64,000 bases of DNA, from NCBI GenBank assembly GCA_037447655.1, contig JBBHKE010001128.1:145618-209617 (forward strand). The letters run 5' to 3'. Under the pieces are notes generated by a model. That model worked only from the letters and a program-made list of their open reading frames with translations. It was not told where the DNA came from and ran no database searches. Each line of letters opens with the position of its first letter. Within the stretch, counting starts at the first letter, position 1. The translations under genes were made by a program, and so were the position numbers. The stretch is from Zygnema cylindricum. Its lineage: Eukaryota; Streptophyta; Zygnematophyceae; Zygnematales; Zygnemataceae. Below, in pieces: positions 22,721-32,457 of this stretch.

Positions 22721-23827
22721 GAGAGGAGGTGGAAGGGCAGGCTCCAATGTCAACTGGCAAGGTTGACATTTTTGATGATTTAGACACCGTGAAATCCATT
22801 CAGCAAGGGTGAATTTAACCACATTTAGAGGGGATCTAGAAAGCTAGAGTACTTCCGAGGATGTCAGCTTATGTTTGGGATAATGGGGTTCTCTTAAGGG
22901 TTTGGCCGGATGGCGTCGAAAGGTAGTTCCACTTCTTGGTGATCGAGAAGCCTTAGTCACTAACCTCCATGAGCAATGTGGTCATTTCGGTCAGAAGCGT
23001 ACAACTTCTTTTGTTGTAGCATCTTATTGGTAGAATGGTATTCGAGCATAAGTGAATCGAGTTGTTCAAGCATGCTTAACATGCGATTGGTGAAAGTGGC
23101 ATTTGATAAGAAAAGTGGTATCGAATTACATTCTCATCCCATTCAGGGAATGTTTTACTGTTGGTCATTAGACTTGCTAGGGCCTCTTCCGACTAGTCGA
23201 CGAGGAAACCGCTTCATGCTTGTGACGATAGAGCATTTTTCTAAGTGGATTGAGTTCGTGGTGTTACCTCGAAAAGAGTATAAGTCCGTGGCCGATGCCT
23301 TTTAAAAGAGAGTGCTTGCTCAGTTTGGGGTCGCCGCGGAAGTTTTAACTGATCAAGGTTCCGAATTTGCTAGGGATTTTTAGACTTTGATGGAGCATTG
23401 TTTGATTGATCACCGACTTACTAGTAGAGATCATCTTCAAGCTGATGGGCTAGCCAAACGTTGTGTCCAAACAGTCAAGAGAGCACTCCAAAATTATGCA
23501 TTTGAAAAGGATGTGGGGGATTGGGATCGAAGGGTGCCTTTGATTGCTATGGGCTATAGGTTTAGTAGACATGCTTCTCTTCACATTCTCAACCTTTTTT
23601 TTATGTTGTTTGGCAAGCATCCTATTCTCCTAGGATCTGCCTCGACCCAAGCCAGTGTCTTACCCGAGATGGAAAGTAAAGGGACAGTGGAAAGACTAAT
23701 TACTGCTCGAGCGCAGGTTTTTCATCGGGAAATTTCGATATCCATAGACAATTTGGAAGCAGCCCAACACAGAGGTCAAATTTGGTATTCCCACAGTAGG
23801 AGTAGCTCTTATGTTCCTCGACAATGA
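22721..23827 (+). pseudogene. gypsy integrase (zinc domain and core)
   Basis: A broken zinc-binding region (around 22950-23090, HEQCGHFGQKRTTS) precedes the core: LDLLGPLPTSRRGNRFMLV, LTDQGSEFARDF and ADGLAKRCVQTVKRAL. Family comparison expects Glu where Lys sits in ADGLAKRC, so the third catalytic residue is lost. Several stops interrupt it. The minus-strand relative at 28451-29500 keeps Glu at that site (LVEMCVQTMKRS). Confidence 0.8.
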
Positions 23828-24225
23828 CGTTTTCAGCCCGGGGATTTTGTTTATCGGATGCGGTAGAAAAGGATATTCTGAATATTTCTGCAGGCCGGAT
23901 TATTTTGAAGGTGGTTGAGGTTTCCCCTAAAGAAGTTCTAACTTTGGAAGGGGATGACGGTAAAAGAGTCAAAGATAATTAAATAAATTTGGCTCCTTGC
24001 CACCATCAAGTGCTTGAAGACGAGCCAACATTACATGTCACTTATTTTCCCTCTCCTCCCATTTGTTCTAATTCTCCCTTGTGTGGCCCAGGTTACGAAA
24101 AAATAGACATTTTATTATGTGAGGCATGCACTCAAGCTTGGCATTTTTCTTCCTTCCCTAAGATTTGGGTAGGTCGCGACCAACTTGGCTGACCTTGGTT
24201 TTGTGGGGAGTGTGAAATGGGGTTT
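23828..24225 (+). pseudogene. integrase C-terminal tail with PHD-finger-like Cys/His cluster
   Basis: After the integrase core comes a beta-rich tail (ILKVVEVSPKEVLTLEGDD), then ICSNSPLCGPGYEK, ILLCEACTQAWHFSSF and, after one stop at 24190, PWFCGECEMGF. The order C..C...C-x2-C-x4-H...W-x-C-x2-C is that of a PHD finger, a histone-tail reader. One expected Cys after the His is Ser here but is Cys in the relative at 28105-28450. Chromoviruses place a chromodomain at the same position, so an analogous role in choosing insertion sites is a reasonable inference. Confidence 0.6.
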
Positions 24226-24276
24226 TGAACTTCGATTTTGAGGGCTTCTTAGGACAAGGATATAAGGTGGGGGGAA

Positions 24277-25032
24277 TGATTCAAAAGTGAACACGACGGT
24301 CCCAACATTAGGACGAGGTCGGTAACTTTTCTGTCTTTTTATTGTTTTTATCATCTATATGTCCACACTACTGTTGTTAGGATGATCATTCTATTTCGAC
24401 GTATGGAATTCTCCACGCGGAGTGTTATTTGTCGCCAAATTTATATATTATTCTTCTTGCATGAAGCATCACCGCCATGGGCTCGAAAACTGTCATGTAC
24501 GGTTATATTTATTGTCTATGGAGGAAATTCGACCCTATAATTACTTCATTGGATGTGGTTTCAGACCAATTTTGGAGTTGGTCAATATTGAGACGGTAAG
24601 GCACCAAAAGCCATTTTTGAGAGACGATTATGATCACACAGATTATTTTTTTATTTTCTAATTTAACTCCCTATTATAGTCTATGTAGCATAGCTAATAG
24701 AACTTTATTTCACTTAATTTGGATAATTAGGCTTCAAGATATGTGAGGTCAAAGTAGTGTTTTGGTGCAGATTTTAGAAATTTTGACGCTCAATATTTTT
24801 CCAACGGTTGGGTTACACATGCTGTATTTTATATTGATAGATAGAAATTTTTAATAAATTTCTAATGATTTTTTGTTTGGATTTATCGGATAGATAATAT
24901 AAGAGATATGGCAGTTTTTGTAAACTGCATAATCTAGGTTAATTATTGACTTTTTGAAGTAATGATTGCTTTTACCGGTTTGAAATTAGTACAAGTTGTC
25001 CAACCGACTTTTCAAAAGTCAGAATTTCTGAC
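24277..25032 (+). mobile_element. 3' LTR of the PHD-type gypsy element, truncated
   Basis: Preceded by a purine tract AAGGTGGGGGGAA at 24264-24276 and beginning TGATTCAAAAG. From about 24480 it matches the 5' LTR. It breaks off at 25032 into copia reverse transcriptase sequence. Confidence 0.7.
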
Positions 25033-25950
25033 CGAGATGAAAGATCCCGGTGAGGCAAAATATATTTTGGGTATTCACGTAGAAAGGGACAGAAATAAGA
25101 AATTAATAAAATTGACTCATAAAGAAGCAATTGGAAACATGTTAGATGAGTATGGAATGCGAGGGCAAAAAGATGTCTAACTCCAATGGAATTTCGGCAG
25201 AAAGTAGAGAGAGAAGAGATAGAACCAGGTGTCATTGTTAGCGAGTATTTAGAGTCAGGGGAGAATGATTCTATGACACAAATACCTTACAGACAGATAG
25301 TCGGAAACTTAATAATTTCATGAACTGTACCCGTCTTGATATTGCTGCAACAGTCGGGTACTGAGCAAGAGTTTAGAGAATCCGAGAAAATCTGATTTTG
25401 ATGCAGCAAGGAGAGTCTTAAGATATTTGGCAGGAACAAAAGACCTCAAACTCACACTAGGCGGAGGAGAAGTGAAGCTGCAAACGTGGAGTGATGCAAG
25501 CTATGGCAACATGCCAAGCCGGAAATCCACCACATGTTTTGTTTTGCAAATTGGGAACGAAACGTGCTGCTAGAGCAACAAACTTCAAAAAGATACAGCA
25601 CAATCGAGAATGGAGTCAGAATATATGGCAACAAGCTCGGCCATCAAAGAACTCTTATGGGTAAAATCCATTGCTTGGTGAGCTTGGTCACCTTAAGAGT
25701 GGTGTGCAGAATTTTTTTTGTGATAATCAGGCAGCAATCGCTATTTCTGCCAATCCTAAACATCATTTTAAAGCCAAACACATGGACATCAGACTCAACT
25801 TTGTTAGAGAGAAAGTAGAAAAAAAAAAATAGTTTAGAGTACAGACTAGATAGTGAGATGGTAGCAGATATGATGACCAAACCTGTGCCTTCCCCTAAGC
25901 TAATTCTCTGCAGGGAGAAGTGCGGTCTGAAATTAAAGATTGACTAGAAA
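25033..25950 (+). pseudogene. Ty1/copia RT C-terminus and RNase H fragment
   Basis: Begins inside RT (MKDPGEAKYILGIHVERD, KLTHKEAIGNMLDEYG) and continues with many stops and frameshifts through RNase H (WSDASYGNMPSRKSTT, CDNQAAIAISANPKHHFKA) to VADMMTKPVPSPK. It ends about 10 bp before the purine tract and the LTR at 25961. Its 5' part was replaced by the gypsy LTR, so it is the 3' stump of the element that began at 18570. Confidence 0.8.
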
Positions 25951-25960
25951 ATAAGGGGAG

Positions 25961-27012
25961 TGTAGAAATTAATGGTACATTTTTAGTATTTTCTAGGTCT
26001 AAATAGAAATATAGAAAGAAGCCGAGGCAGTGTACCTCTAACTTCTTATCCAACTCTCAAACTTGTCGCAATCACTGAGAAATTGGAGAGGGATCTAGAG
26101 CCATGGCTACCTAGGCTATCCAGAGGTTTACAAGAAATTTATATTAGTTAAGGTTTATTTATTTAAAAGGAATGAGCCGGCGACAGGAATTGATCTTTGT
26201 ACCTATCGGCCGGCAGACTGGAAGTAGCTAGTAGCCTTAGCCGTTAACTCTAGGATTAACATTACGTAGTATGTAGTTTGATAATTATTTAAAGGGTTTT
26301 TTAGGGTTTATCATTTAACTGTTATTGTTTACGGGATACATAGATCCGGTAATCTAGATGTACGGAATACGGTACGGGCAAGAAATCAATACCGCGCATT
26401 TATTTCTTAAGTGAAACGAATACCGCGCATGTATTTATTACGGCTACGATTAAACTCGAACCTAATCGGACGGCCGGAATTAGCGCCGAGATCGCGGAAG
26501 AATATTTTGGCGGTTTGTGGCCATCGCCACATCGGATGACGCGTGGCGAAATTACATTGGATCGTGGAATCTTTGGAGATTATGGCACCGAATCCGGATA
26601 TGACATGTGTCGACATTTAGGCCATGTCGTACATTCTCCGTACATAAAGTACACCGGCAGTTGTACTTTTGCGTACGGAACTGTATTGTGATTGGTTCCG
26701 TTCATCAGTAGATAGAGTCTGTGAGAGAGATAGGACTTAGAAAAATTAGAAGATAGGACCCTCTCTCCCAAAGAGCTTCTGTACAAAAGGTCAACTTTGA
26801 CCCTCCATAACTTACTGCTCAGGGAAGCAAATTTAGAGATTCTTTTTGCTATCGACTCAGGGGAGTCTTGCCTTCACAAGGGTGCAGGTTGTCAGAGTTT
26901 TTGTCTGCCAGGGTGGCATTTATTTTTGCTGAAACACAAAGGGGTCAGGGTTATCCTAGAGGCTTCTAGGAAGCTGTCCACTCTGAGGACTTATGGAGGT
27001 CTTAGAGTTTCA
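25961..27012 (+). mobile_element. copia 3' LTR (subfamily C)
   Basis: TGTAGAAATTAATGG to TTAGAGTTTCA, 1052 bp, directly after the polypurine tract AAATAAGGGGAG (25949-25960). It contains the shared LTR boxes. The TATA region has decayed (TGTACAAAAGG near 26780). It interrupts a chromovirus ORF that resumes at 27013. Confidence 0.8.
26176..26214 (-). other. LTR tRNA-like block (subfamily C)
   Basis: On the minus strand GCCGGC pairs with GCCGGC around GGTACAAAGATCAATTCC. The stem sequence differs from subfamily A while pairing is kept. Plus-strand AAAA at about 26165 gives a TTTT just downstream, and GTTAACGGCTAAGGC lies upstream. Confidence 0.5.
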
Positions 27013-27171
27013 CGAATCACTCGGATACGCTTAGGAGCGGCGGACCATTATATTGCACTGCTGGAAACTCGATGTTAGCAGCTCCAAAGTCAACTTGACA
27101 CTCTGCGACAGGAATTCGAGGAGTACCGCGAGGAGACTTACGACATACTCCGTGGACTTCAGTTTCCTTGA
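27013..27171 (+). pseudogene. C-terminal remnant of the chromovirus extra ORF
   Basis: Reads GAADHYIALLETRC, a stop, QLQSQLDTLRQEF and EEYREETYDILRGLQFP then stop. It matches the coiled-coil C-terminus of the extra ORF at 36392-37665. The same-strand LTR 40 bp downstream confirms that this ORF sits immediately before the 3' LTR in the element. Confidence 0.75.
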
Positions 27172-27211
27172 GTAAGGTTCAGCGGGACGCTGAATCCCAT
27201 GTGACAAGCAC

Positions 27212-27716
27212 TGTAACATGGTTACAGAAAGGTGTACTATGTTGTTAGAAGTGACATGTTACAGAAGGTGTACTATGTTGTTGAAGTGAGGGTGCAGTAG
27301 TTGCGGTTTCAAAGCAGCGCAGCTGCGACGCGAGAGTACCGCAACAGAGGAACGTAGCAATTTAGCAGCATAGTATAGCAGCGCAGCGTAGCAGCATAAC
27401 AATGCCGCAGAATGTAGATCGACCTACAAGGTTCTAGAAAGATAGTTTGGATAGATCTAGGTAGACCGTGGAGGTCCACCTGTACATTAGTAAAGTACTA
27501 GGTTGACTAGTGGAAAGATAGTTTAAATAGTGGAGTACACTAAGTCAACAGGCAGACTCTTTGAGTAGACCTTCGCAGTGAGTGCACCATCTTCTAATCT
27601 CCTCTTGGTTAATAAAGTGCAACTTTTATGTGTGAATGCTGTGTACCTTGCTATTGCTACGGGGAAATCTTTAGAGTTGTCCGCTGTGCATTGTGGTGTA
27701 CATTGTCCCTTTTACA
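27212..27716 (+). mobile_element. chromovirus 3' LTR, plus orientation
   Basis: Starts TGTAACATGG and ends CCCTTTTACA, 505 bp, related to the 490-bp LTRs at 29505/36285 and 46345-46834. It holds GCAGCGTAGCAGCATA-type repeats and a 38-bp internal duplication near its start. AATAAAGTGC near 27612 is a candidate polyadenylation signal. Confidence 0.75.
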
Positions 27717-28104
27717 GATACACTCCTTCTTCCGTACTTCGATGAGCGTACTAGGGAGAAATGGCTCGGAAATCCATGGTGATCTAAAGAAGTGTTGGTA
27801 AAGCCAACGAGCTTGACAACTGTCGAACATGCCAAAGAAACATGAAAAGTGGGCCCACAGCCCTGAGTAATCGGCATCGGAGTCCTGCAAACAACCCCTT
27901 AGAATGCGATTGCTTCCCATAATAATGCCCATGCCCACGGTTGCCCGACATTCTCCTATGAACATGCATGCAAAAATTGGGATGAGTGCATGGGGAGGGC
28001 GAAAAGATATCTCCTCCCCCTCTTTTCCCCACCTTGGTGGAGAAAGGGATAGAATTCTAGGCTATGGAGCCGGGTTCTTGATTCCCCCCCCTCTTAGTCA
28101 ACCG
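27717..28104 (-). other. 3' non-coding/LTR-like part of the second PHD-type gypsy copy
   Basis: Continuous with the integrase fragment to its right on the minus strand. A purine tract (AAGAGGGGGGG on the minus strand, 28085-28095) marks where the 3' LTR should begin, but the following sequence does not clearly match the LTR at 24277, so this LTR may belong to another subfamily. Confidence 0.4.
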
Positions 28105-28450
28105 TGACTAAAACATAAGAATAATTACCCGCCCAATTCACAGTTCCCGCAGAACCAGAGTACAGCGTGTTTAGGACGAGGGTCTCAAGAGGAGGGGAGG
28201 CAGGACTGATGCCAACAATGGTCACATTGGTCACATACCAGTTCACGAATACAAGAGGAGGACAAGAGGAAGCCGGAGGAACATGATGGTGGATCGGCAA
28301 AATAGGTGAGGTGGAAAGTAGGCTCGTCTTCCAATCCCCAGATGTGACAAGGAGCTACATTGATCTGATTTTCCTTGATTTTCTGACCGTCCTTTCTTTC
28401 CAGTGTTAAGACACCCTTTTTGGAAACCTCTACCACTTTCAAGATCACCC
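28105..28450 (-). pseudogene. integrase tail with PHD-finger-like cluster, second copy
   Basis: Minus-strand translation gives ILKVVEVSKKGVLTLERKD, then SCSSGF, SSSCIRELVCDQCDHCWHQ, SCLPS, a stop and LWFCGNCELGG before the terminal stop. C-x2-C-x4-H-x2-C-x(n)-W-x-C-x2-C is a textbook PHD core, better preserved than in the copy at 23828-24225. Two diverged copies keep the same cluster at the same position, which argues against chance. Confidence 0.65.
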
Positions 28451-29504
28451 TTCCCGTTGAAATGTCCAGAGTGTCATTTTTCTAATGCATCCAATACACG
28501 AAATCCCCTTGCAGAAATCGCCGTTGCCGCGGGACAAAATTCAGCTCCGGCGTTGCGAATACCAGAGTTGATCTCAGTGCTGAGCTGCTTGTAAATTCCC
28601 GATGGCCATAGGCATTTCCCGGTGAAATACCTTAGCCCTGTTGGCAATCTGTTTCCCAAACATTCCCTTGCTATCCATCTCTGGAAGGACCATCGCTTGG
28701 GCGGAGGCAGCGCCGGGTACGATTGGATGTCGTCTGAACAAAATAAAATATGGACTGTAAGAGTGGAGGGATGCTTGCCGGCTGAACCTGTACCCCATGG
28801 CAATCGAAGGCACCCTTCTATCCCACTCTCCTAAATCCTCTTCCACAACATATTTGCGTTGTGATCGTTTCATTGTCTGTACGCACATTTCAACCAAACT
28901 GTTGGCTTGTGGGTGGTCTCAGCTTCTCACCCAGTGGGGGATGAGGCACAATTCCAACAAGTTGGAGAATTCTCCCCCAAAGTTGGAGCCGTGGTCGGTC
29001 AGCACTTTGGCTGGGACCCCAAATTAGGACAACACTCTCTGCAAGAATGCGTCCGCAATCACCTTTAACTCCTTCCAGGGTAAGACCACCAATTCGATCC
29101 ACTTGGAAAAATGCTCTATCATTACCAATACAAAGCGATTCCCTCGCGTGCTAGTGGGGAGAGGACCCAGGAGATTTAGAGACCACCGATAAAACATTCC
29201 CCGGATGGGAAGGGAATGAAGTTGGGAACCACCTTTTTTGTCGAAAGCTGCTTTGACGCGCTCACAGAAAAACACGTATGCACAATCCGGTTAAATTGGC
29301 TCCGCAACCCGTGCAACCATTACGATCCTGTGACTAGGGAGGTGGTTCGTTTTTGCCCAAAATGGCCACATTGTTCGTGGAGGCGAAAAAGTAGAGTCTC
29401 CCTATCGGCCAGCGGAGGAACCACTTTCCTTGTACCGTCTGCCCATTTCCGGATTAAAATGCCTCTCTCCCATTCGTACGCTTCCATTCGAGCTTGAACT
29501 TGGG
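28451..29504 (-). pseudogene. gypsy integrase fragment, second copy
   Basis: From right to left: zinc-domain remains (LHEQCGHFGQKRTTS near 29330-29390), core (LNLLGPLPTSTRGNRFVLV at 29120-29190; LVEMCVQTMKRSQRKYVVEE at about 28840-28900), then the C-terminal region (RVPSIAMGYRFSRQASLHS). Same family as 22721-23827, with stops and frameshifts. It is bounded on both sides by chromovirus LTRs facing each other (27212-27716 and 29505-29930). Confidence 0.75.
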
Positions 29505-29930
29505 TGTAAAAGAGACAATAACGCACCACAGCACGCGACAAAGCACAGCGGAAAACACCAACGATCTTCCCGTAGCAACAGTAGGAGCACACAACACTGA
29601 TAGACAAAGTTGCGCTTTATTACTTGGAAAAGAATACATGGTTGCGCTCACTGAGAAGATGTACTCGAAGAGTCTCCTATTCACTAGGCCTACTTGACTA
29701 TTTAAACTAGCTAGGTGCTAGTAAACCTAGTATTGTACAACAGTACATGTGGACCTTCACGGTCAACCGAGATCCATCCAAAACCACCTTCTAGAACCGT
29801 ACCGTTCGATCTACATTTTGCGGCGTTGCTATGCTGCGCTGCTATGTTGCTGTGCTACTAAGTTGCTATGCCGCTAAGTTGCTATGCTGCTACGCTACGC
29901 TGGTCTGGGATCGCAGCTGCGCTGCTCTGG
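29505..29930 (-). mobile_element. chromovirus 3' LTR (copy A), part 1 of 2
   Basis: Minus orientation; the plus strand starts TGTAAAAGAG. The LTR is split by the copia insertion and resumes at 36285-36346, giving about 490 bp in total. Contains repeated GCTATGCTGCTACGC-type 12-mers. Confidence 0.8.
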
Positions 29931-30132
29931 TGTTGAAATAAGTAGTTTTTGTATTTTCTAGGTCTAAAATAAATTAGCAGAAACATATATAGAAAATGAT
30001 GGCAGCCTGCCTCCATCTCTTCTCTCTTTTCCCCATACTTGTTGTAGTCACTGAAGGAGAGAGAGAGCGATGGAGCCATGGCTGCCTCAGCTCCATAGGA
30101 AGGACTAAAGAGTGACTTATGTCACTCTCAAC

Positions 30133-30217
30133 AAAAGGTTGAGTCCGGCAGGACTCGAACCCCCGACCGGTAGAGCGCGGCGTAGCCGTTAGCTCTAACC
30201 AGTCTGTCGTAGAAGTC
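30133..30217 (-). other. tRNA-like pol III-type block in the copia-1 5' LTR
   Basis: The minus strand carries a perfect B box GGTTCGAGTCC (30151-30161), a D-arm-like GACTGGTTAGAGC upstream, and TTTT (30133-30136) downstream of CCGGACTCAACC. This is the arrangement of a tRNA gene with its terminator. The acceptor stem does not close and no anticodon arm is evident, so it is tRNA-derived rather than a functional tRNA. Confidence 0.6.
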
Positions 30218-30716
30218 CGTTAGATGATATAGGGTTTCATTTATATTTAAACTATTGTTTAATACTGAAATGATTTAACTGAATATGGACGAAACGAACA
30301 TAGAACTTGTTAAAGTTTAGTGCGAACGTCATTTCGCACGAAACAAATGAAACGGACATTTGTTTTAAACGGTCTACATTTAATTTCAGATTTAATCCGA
30401 CGGCGCACGTCATCGCCGAGATCGCGGAATGGTCACTTTGGATTTTATGGACGTGGCATGACGTGGCGCCGCGTGGAAGGATGACATTCGGTCGCGAGAA
30501 TTCCGGAGTATATACGAACGAGTGGAAATATGACACGCGTCCACTCAATTGCCTTGTCGTACACCGGCCGTACAGAAAGTACATCGGCCGTAGTACCTTT
30601 CTGTACTTTACAGTAATATGATTGGTTCGTACTTTAGTAGATAGGGGTTGTGAGAGAGAGATTTAGGACTTAGGAAATTTTGGTAGATAGACACTTCTCT
30701 CTCTAAGAGAGCTTTG

Positions 30717-30724
30717 TATAAATT
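30717..30724 (+). promoter_or_regulatory. TATA box of copia-1 5' LTR
   Basis: TATAAATT in TTTGTATAAATTGGC, at the same relative position as TGTATAAATG/T in the other plus-strand LTRs and about 210 bp from the LTR end. This leaves a plausible R-U5 of about 180 bp. The G-box/TGACG-like cluster about 270 bp upstream suggests bZIP-responsive transcription (inference). Confidence 0.65.
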
Positions 30725-30917
30725 GGCATTTTTGCCGGCTCATAACTTATCGGCTGGTTGTCCGTTTTCAGTGATTCTTTTTGCTACGGACTCAGGGGAG
30801 TCCAGGCTACACAAGGGTGCAGTCAAATTGTCAGTTTGCCTTCTTGGGCAGCAGTGGTTGTGGCTTAAAGTGGGTTAGCTAAATACTATCTAGAGGCTTC
30901 CTGTATTCTGTGGTCCA

Positions 30918-32448
30918 ATGGAGGACACAGAATTGCAGGTTATGGGCCCACCGTCTAGGGTGCCCAGCTTCAATGGATCTGGGTTCATCTATTGGGAAGC
31001 CATGATGATGGGAGCTTTGTGTGAAAAACGATACTGGGGCATCGTTAGTGGACAAGTGAAACGTCCACCTTCGGGAACTCCACCAGGATTTGGAGGAGTA
31101 AGGTTTCCCGCAACAACGGTTGCCTCAGCGGAGGAGGCAGATGATGGGGACAACATTATGTCCGAAAAAGGGAAAGAGAAGGAGACACCCATCACTCCCA
31201 TTGCCACAGTATCGGGAGCGGTGACCGTGAAGACCGTGGAGAACGATACTCAAATGTGGGAGGATGTAAACATGGCTGCCAAGAACTTCGCACCTCACTC
31301 AAGGTTTGGCCACTCCTCATCTTCACATATACAAGGCCGAGGAGTTGTGGATGAATTTGGTGGAGATATATAGAGCTGGAACTATTCAGGAGCTCCAGTT
31401 GGCTGAGCAAAAGCTAGTGAGTTACACTTACAAAGGGGGAAAGATGTTAGATTACTGTAATGATCTTTCTTGTTTGTATATGGAAATGGAAAGTGTCGGA
31501 TGGACAGGTACAATGAAAATGAAAGTTAACACCCTTATCATGAAATTACCAGATGAGTTCGAAAACATAGTGTACCGAGTACAGGGAATGCCTGATAGAT
31601 CATGGAAATGGAACACAGTAGTCAGGATGATACTTGTGCAGGAAAACACAATGGAGATTAGGAGAGGAGGAAAGAGCATTCAAGCTCTAGCATCAGGAGG
31701 GGACCGATGGGGGAAGGACCCGAAGAAACCTTATAGAGGGGAAAAAGATCATTCTGGGGGACAGAGGCCCCCAAAGGGTCTTTGTCATTATTGCAAAAAG
31801 CCGAGACACTTTATTGCAGATTGTGTGAAGCTATCAAAGCTGAGGCTCCAAGAGAATCGTGGAGGGGGTTCTTCCGGAGGGAAGAAAAAGGCACTTGTGG
31901 TTACAAAAGTGTCAGGAGAAACTGAGGATGAGTCCTCTGAGGAGGACGGGGAACTTCTTCTTGACGAGAGTCTGGAGGAGAAGGATAATCCTCGGAGGCA
32001 GAAGTGTGCCCTTGGAGCAATCCGGGAAGCTCCACAGGAAGGATGGATCATCGACTTAGGTGCATCCATGCATATGTGTCGTGATAAAGAACTCTTCACT
32101 AAGTTAAGAAAGATTCCTACTGTAGAGATAGAGTATGGGGATGGGAGAGTGGTTACTACAGATCTAGTGGGATCAGTAGATCTGAAAGTCTTAGTGGAGG
32201 GTAAGACTTCTATACTTACATTCTCAGATGTACTTTGCATTCCTCAGTTGAGTAAAAATCTTGTCTCTACGTCTGTGTTAGATGACAAAGAGTTTGATAC
32301 TTTCACTAGAAAGGGAGTCTTTACAGCTAAGTATGGGGATGAAGTTTACTTCACAGCAGATAAGGGTAGCCAAGGAATGTTTAGGCTTAACTTGAGTAAT
32401 GAAAAGAAGAATGCTTACTATGTTGGTGTTCCTAAAGTGATGATTTGA
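30918..32448 (+). pseudogene. copia-1 gag and protease
   Basis: Start ATG 30918 lies 20 bp before the LTR end. The capsid region contains VPSFNGSGFIYWEAMMMGAL and, after a frameshift near 31285, HLTQGLATPHLHIYKAEEL and LIMKLPDEFENIVYRVQ. Zinc knuckle CHYCKKPRHFIADC at 31783-31824. Protease follows at about 32035, where the catalytic DSG reads DLG (TTA for TCA at 32056-32058). The frame ends at TGA 32446-32448 in MI*HKRLGH, where relatives have Trp or Leu. Before its breaks it was one gag-pol polyprotein packaging and maturing the particle. Confidence 0.9.
30938..30952 (+). promoter_or_regulatory. primer binding site, half-tRNA (initiator Met anticodon arm) type
   Basis: GGTTATGGGCCCACC begins directly after the LTR. 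It is the exact complement of GGUGGGCCCAUAACC, the anticodon stem-loop of plant initiator tRNA-Met as I know it. Drosophila copia has GGTTATGGGCCCAG at this place and uses a tRNA-Met fragment cut in the anticodon loop. The usual plant site TGGTATCAGAGC is absent. It also encodes part of gag (VMGPP). Confidence 0.85.
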
Positions 32449-32457
32449 CATAAGCGG

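Larger units (their letters stand above)
29931..30937 (+). repeat. copia-1 5' LTR
   Basis: TGTTGAAATAAG to CAGAATTGCA. Conserved boxes in order: TTTTCTAGGTCT, GGCAGCCTGCC, CTTGTTGTAGTCACTGAAG, GGAGCCATGGC, the antisense tRNA-like block, GAGATCGCGGAATGG, the bZIP-like GACGTGGCATGACGTGG, GTACAGAAAGTACATCGGC, and the TATA box at 30717. The gag ATG at 30918 is inside the LTR. Confidence 0.95.

Noticed and set aside
30133-30217. Genuine tRNA gene in the LTR
   Set aside because: B box, D-arm-like part and terminator are present, but the acceptor stem does not pair and no normal anticodon arm can be drawn.
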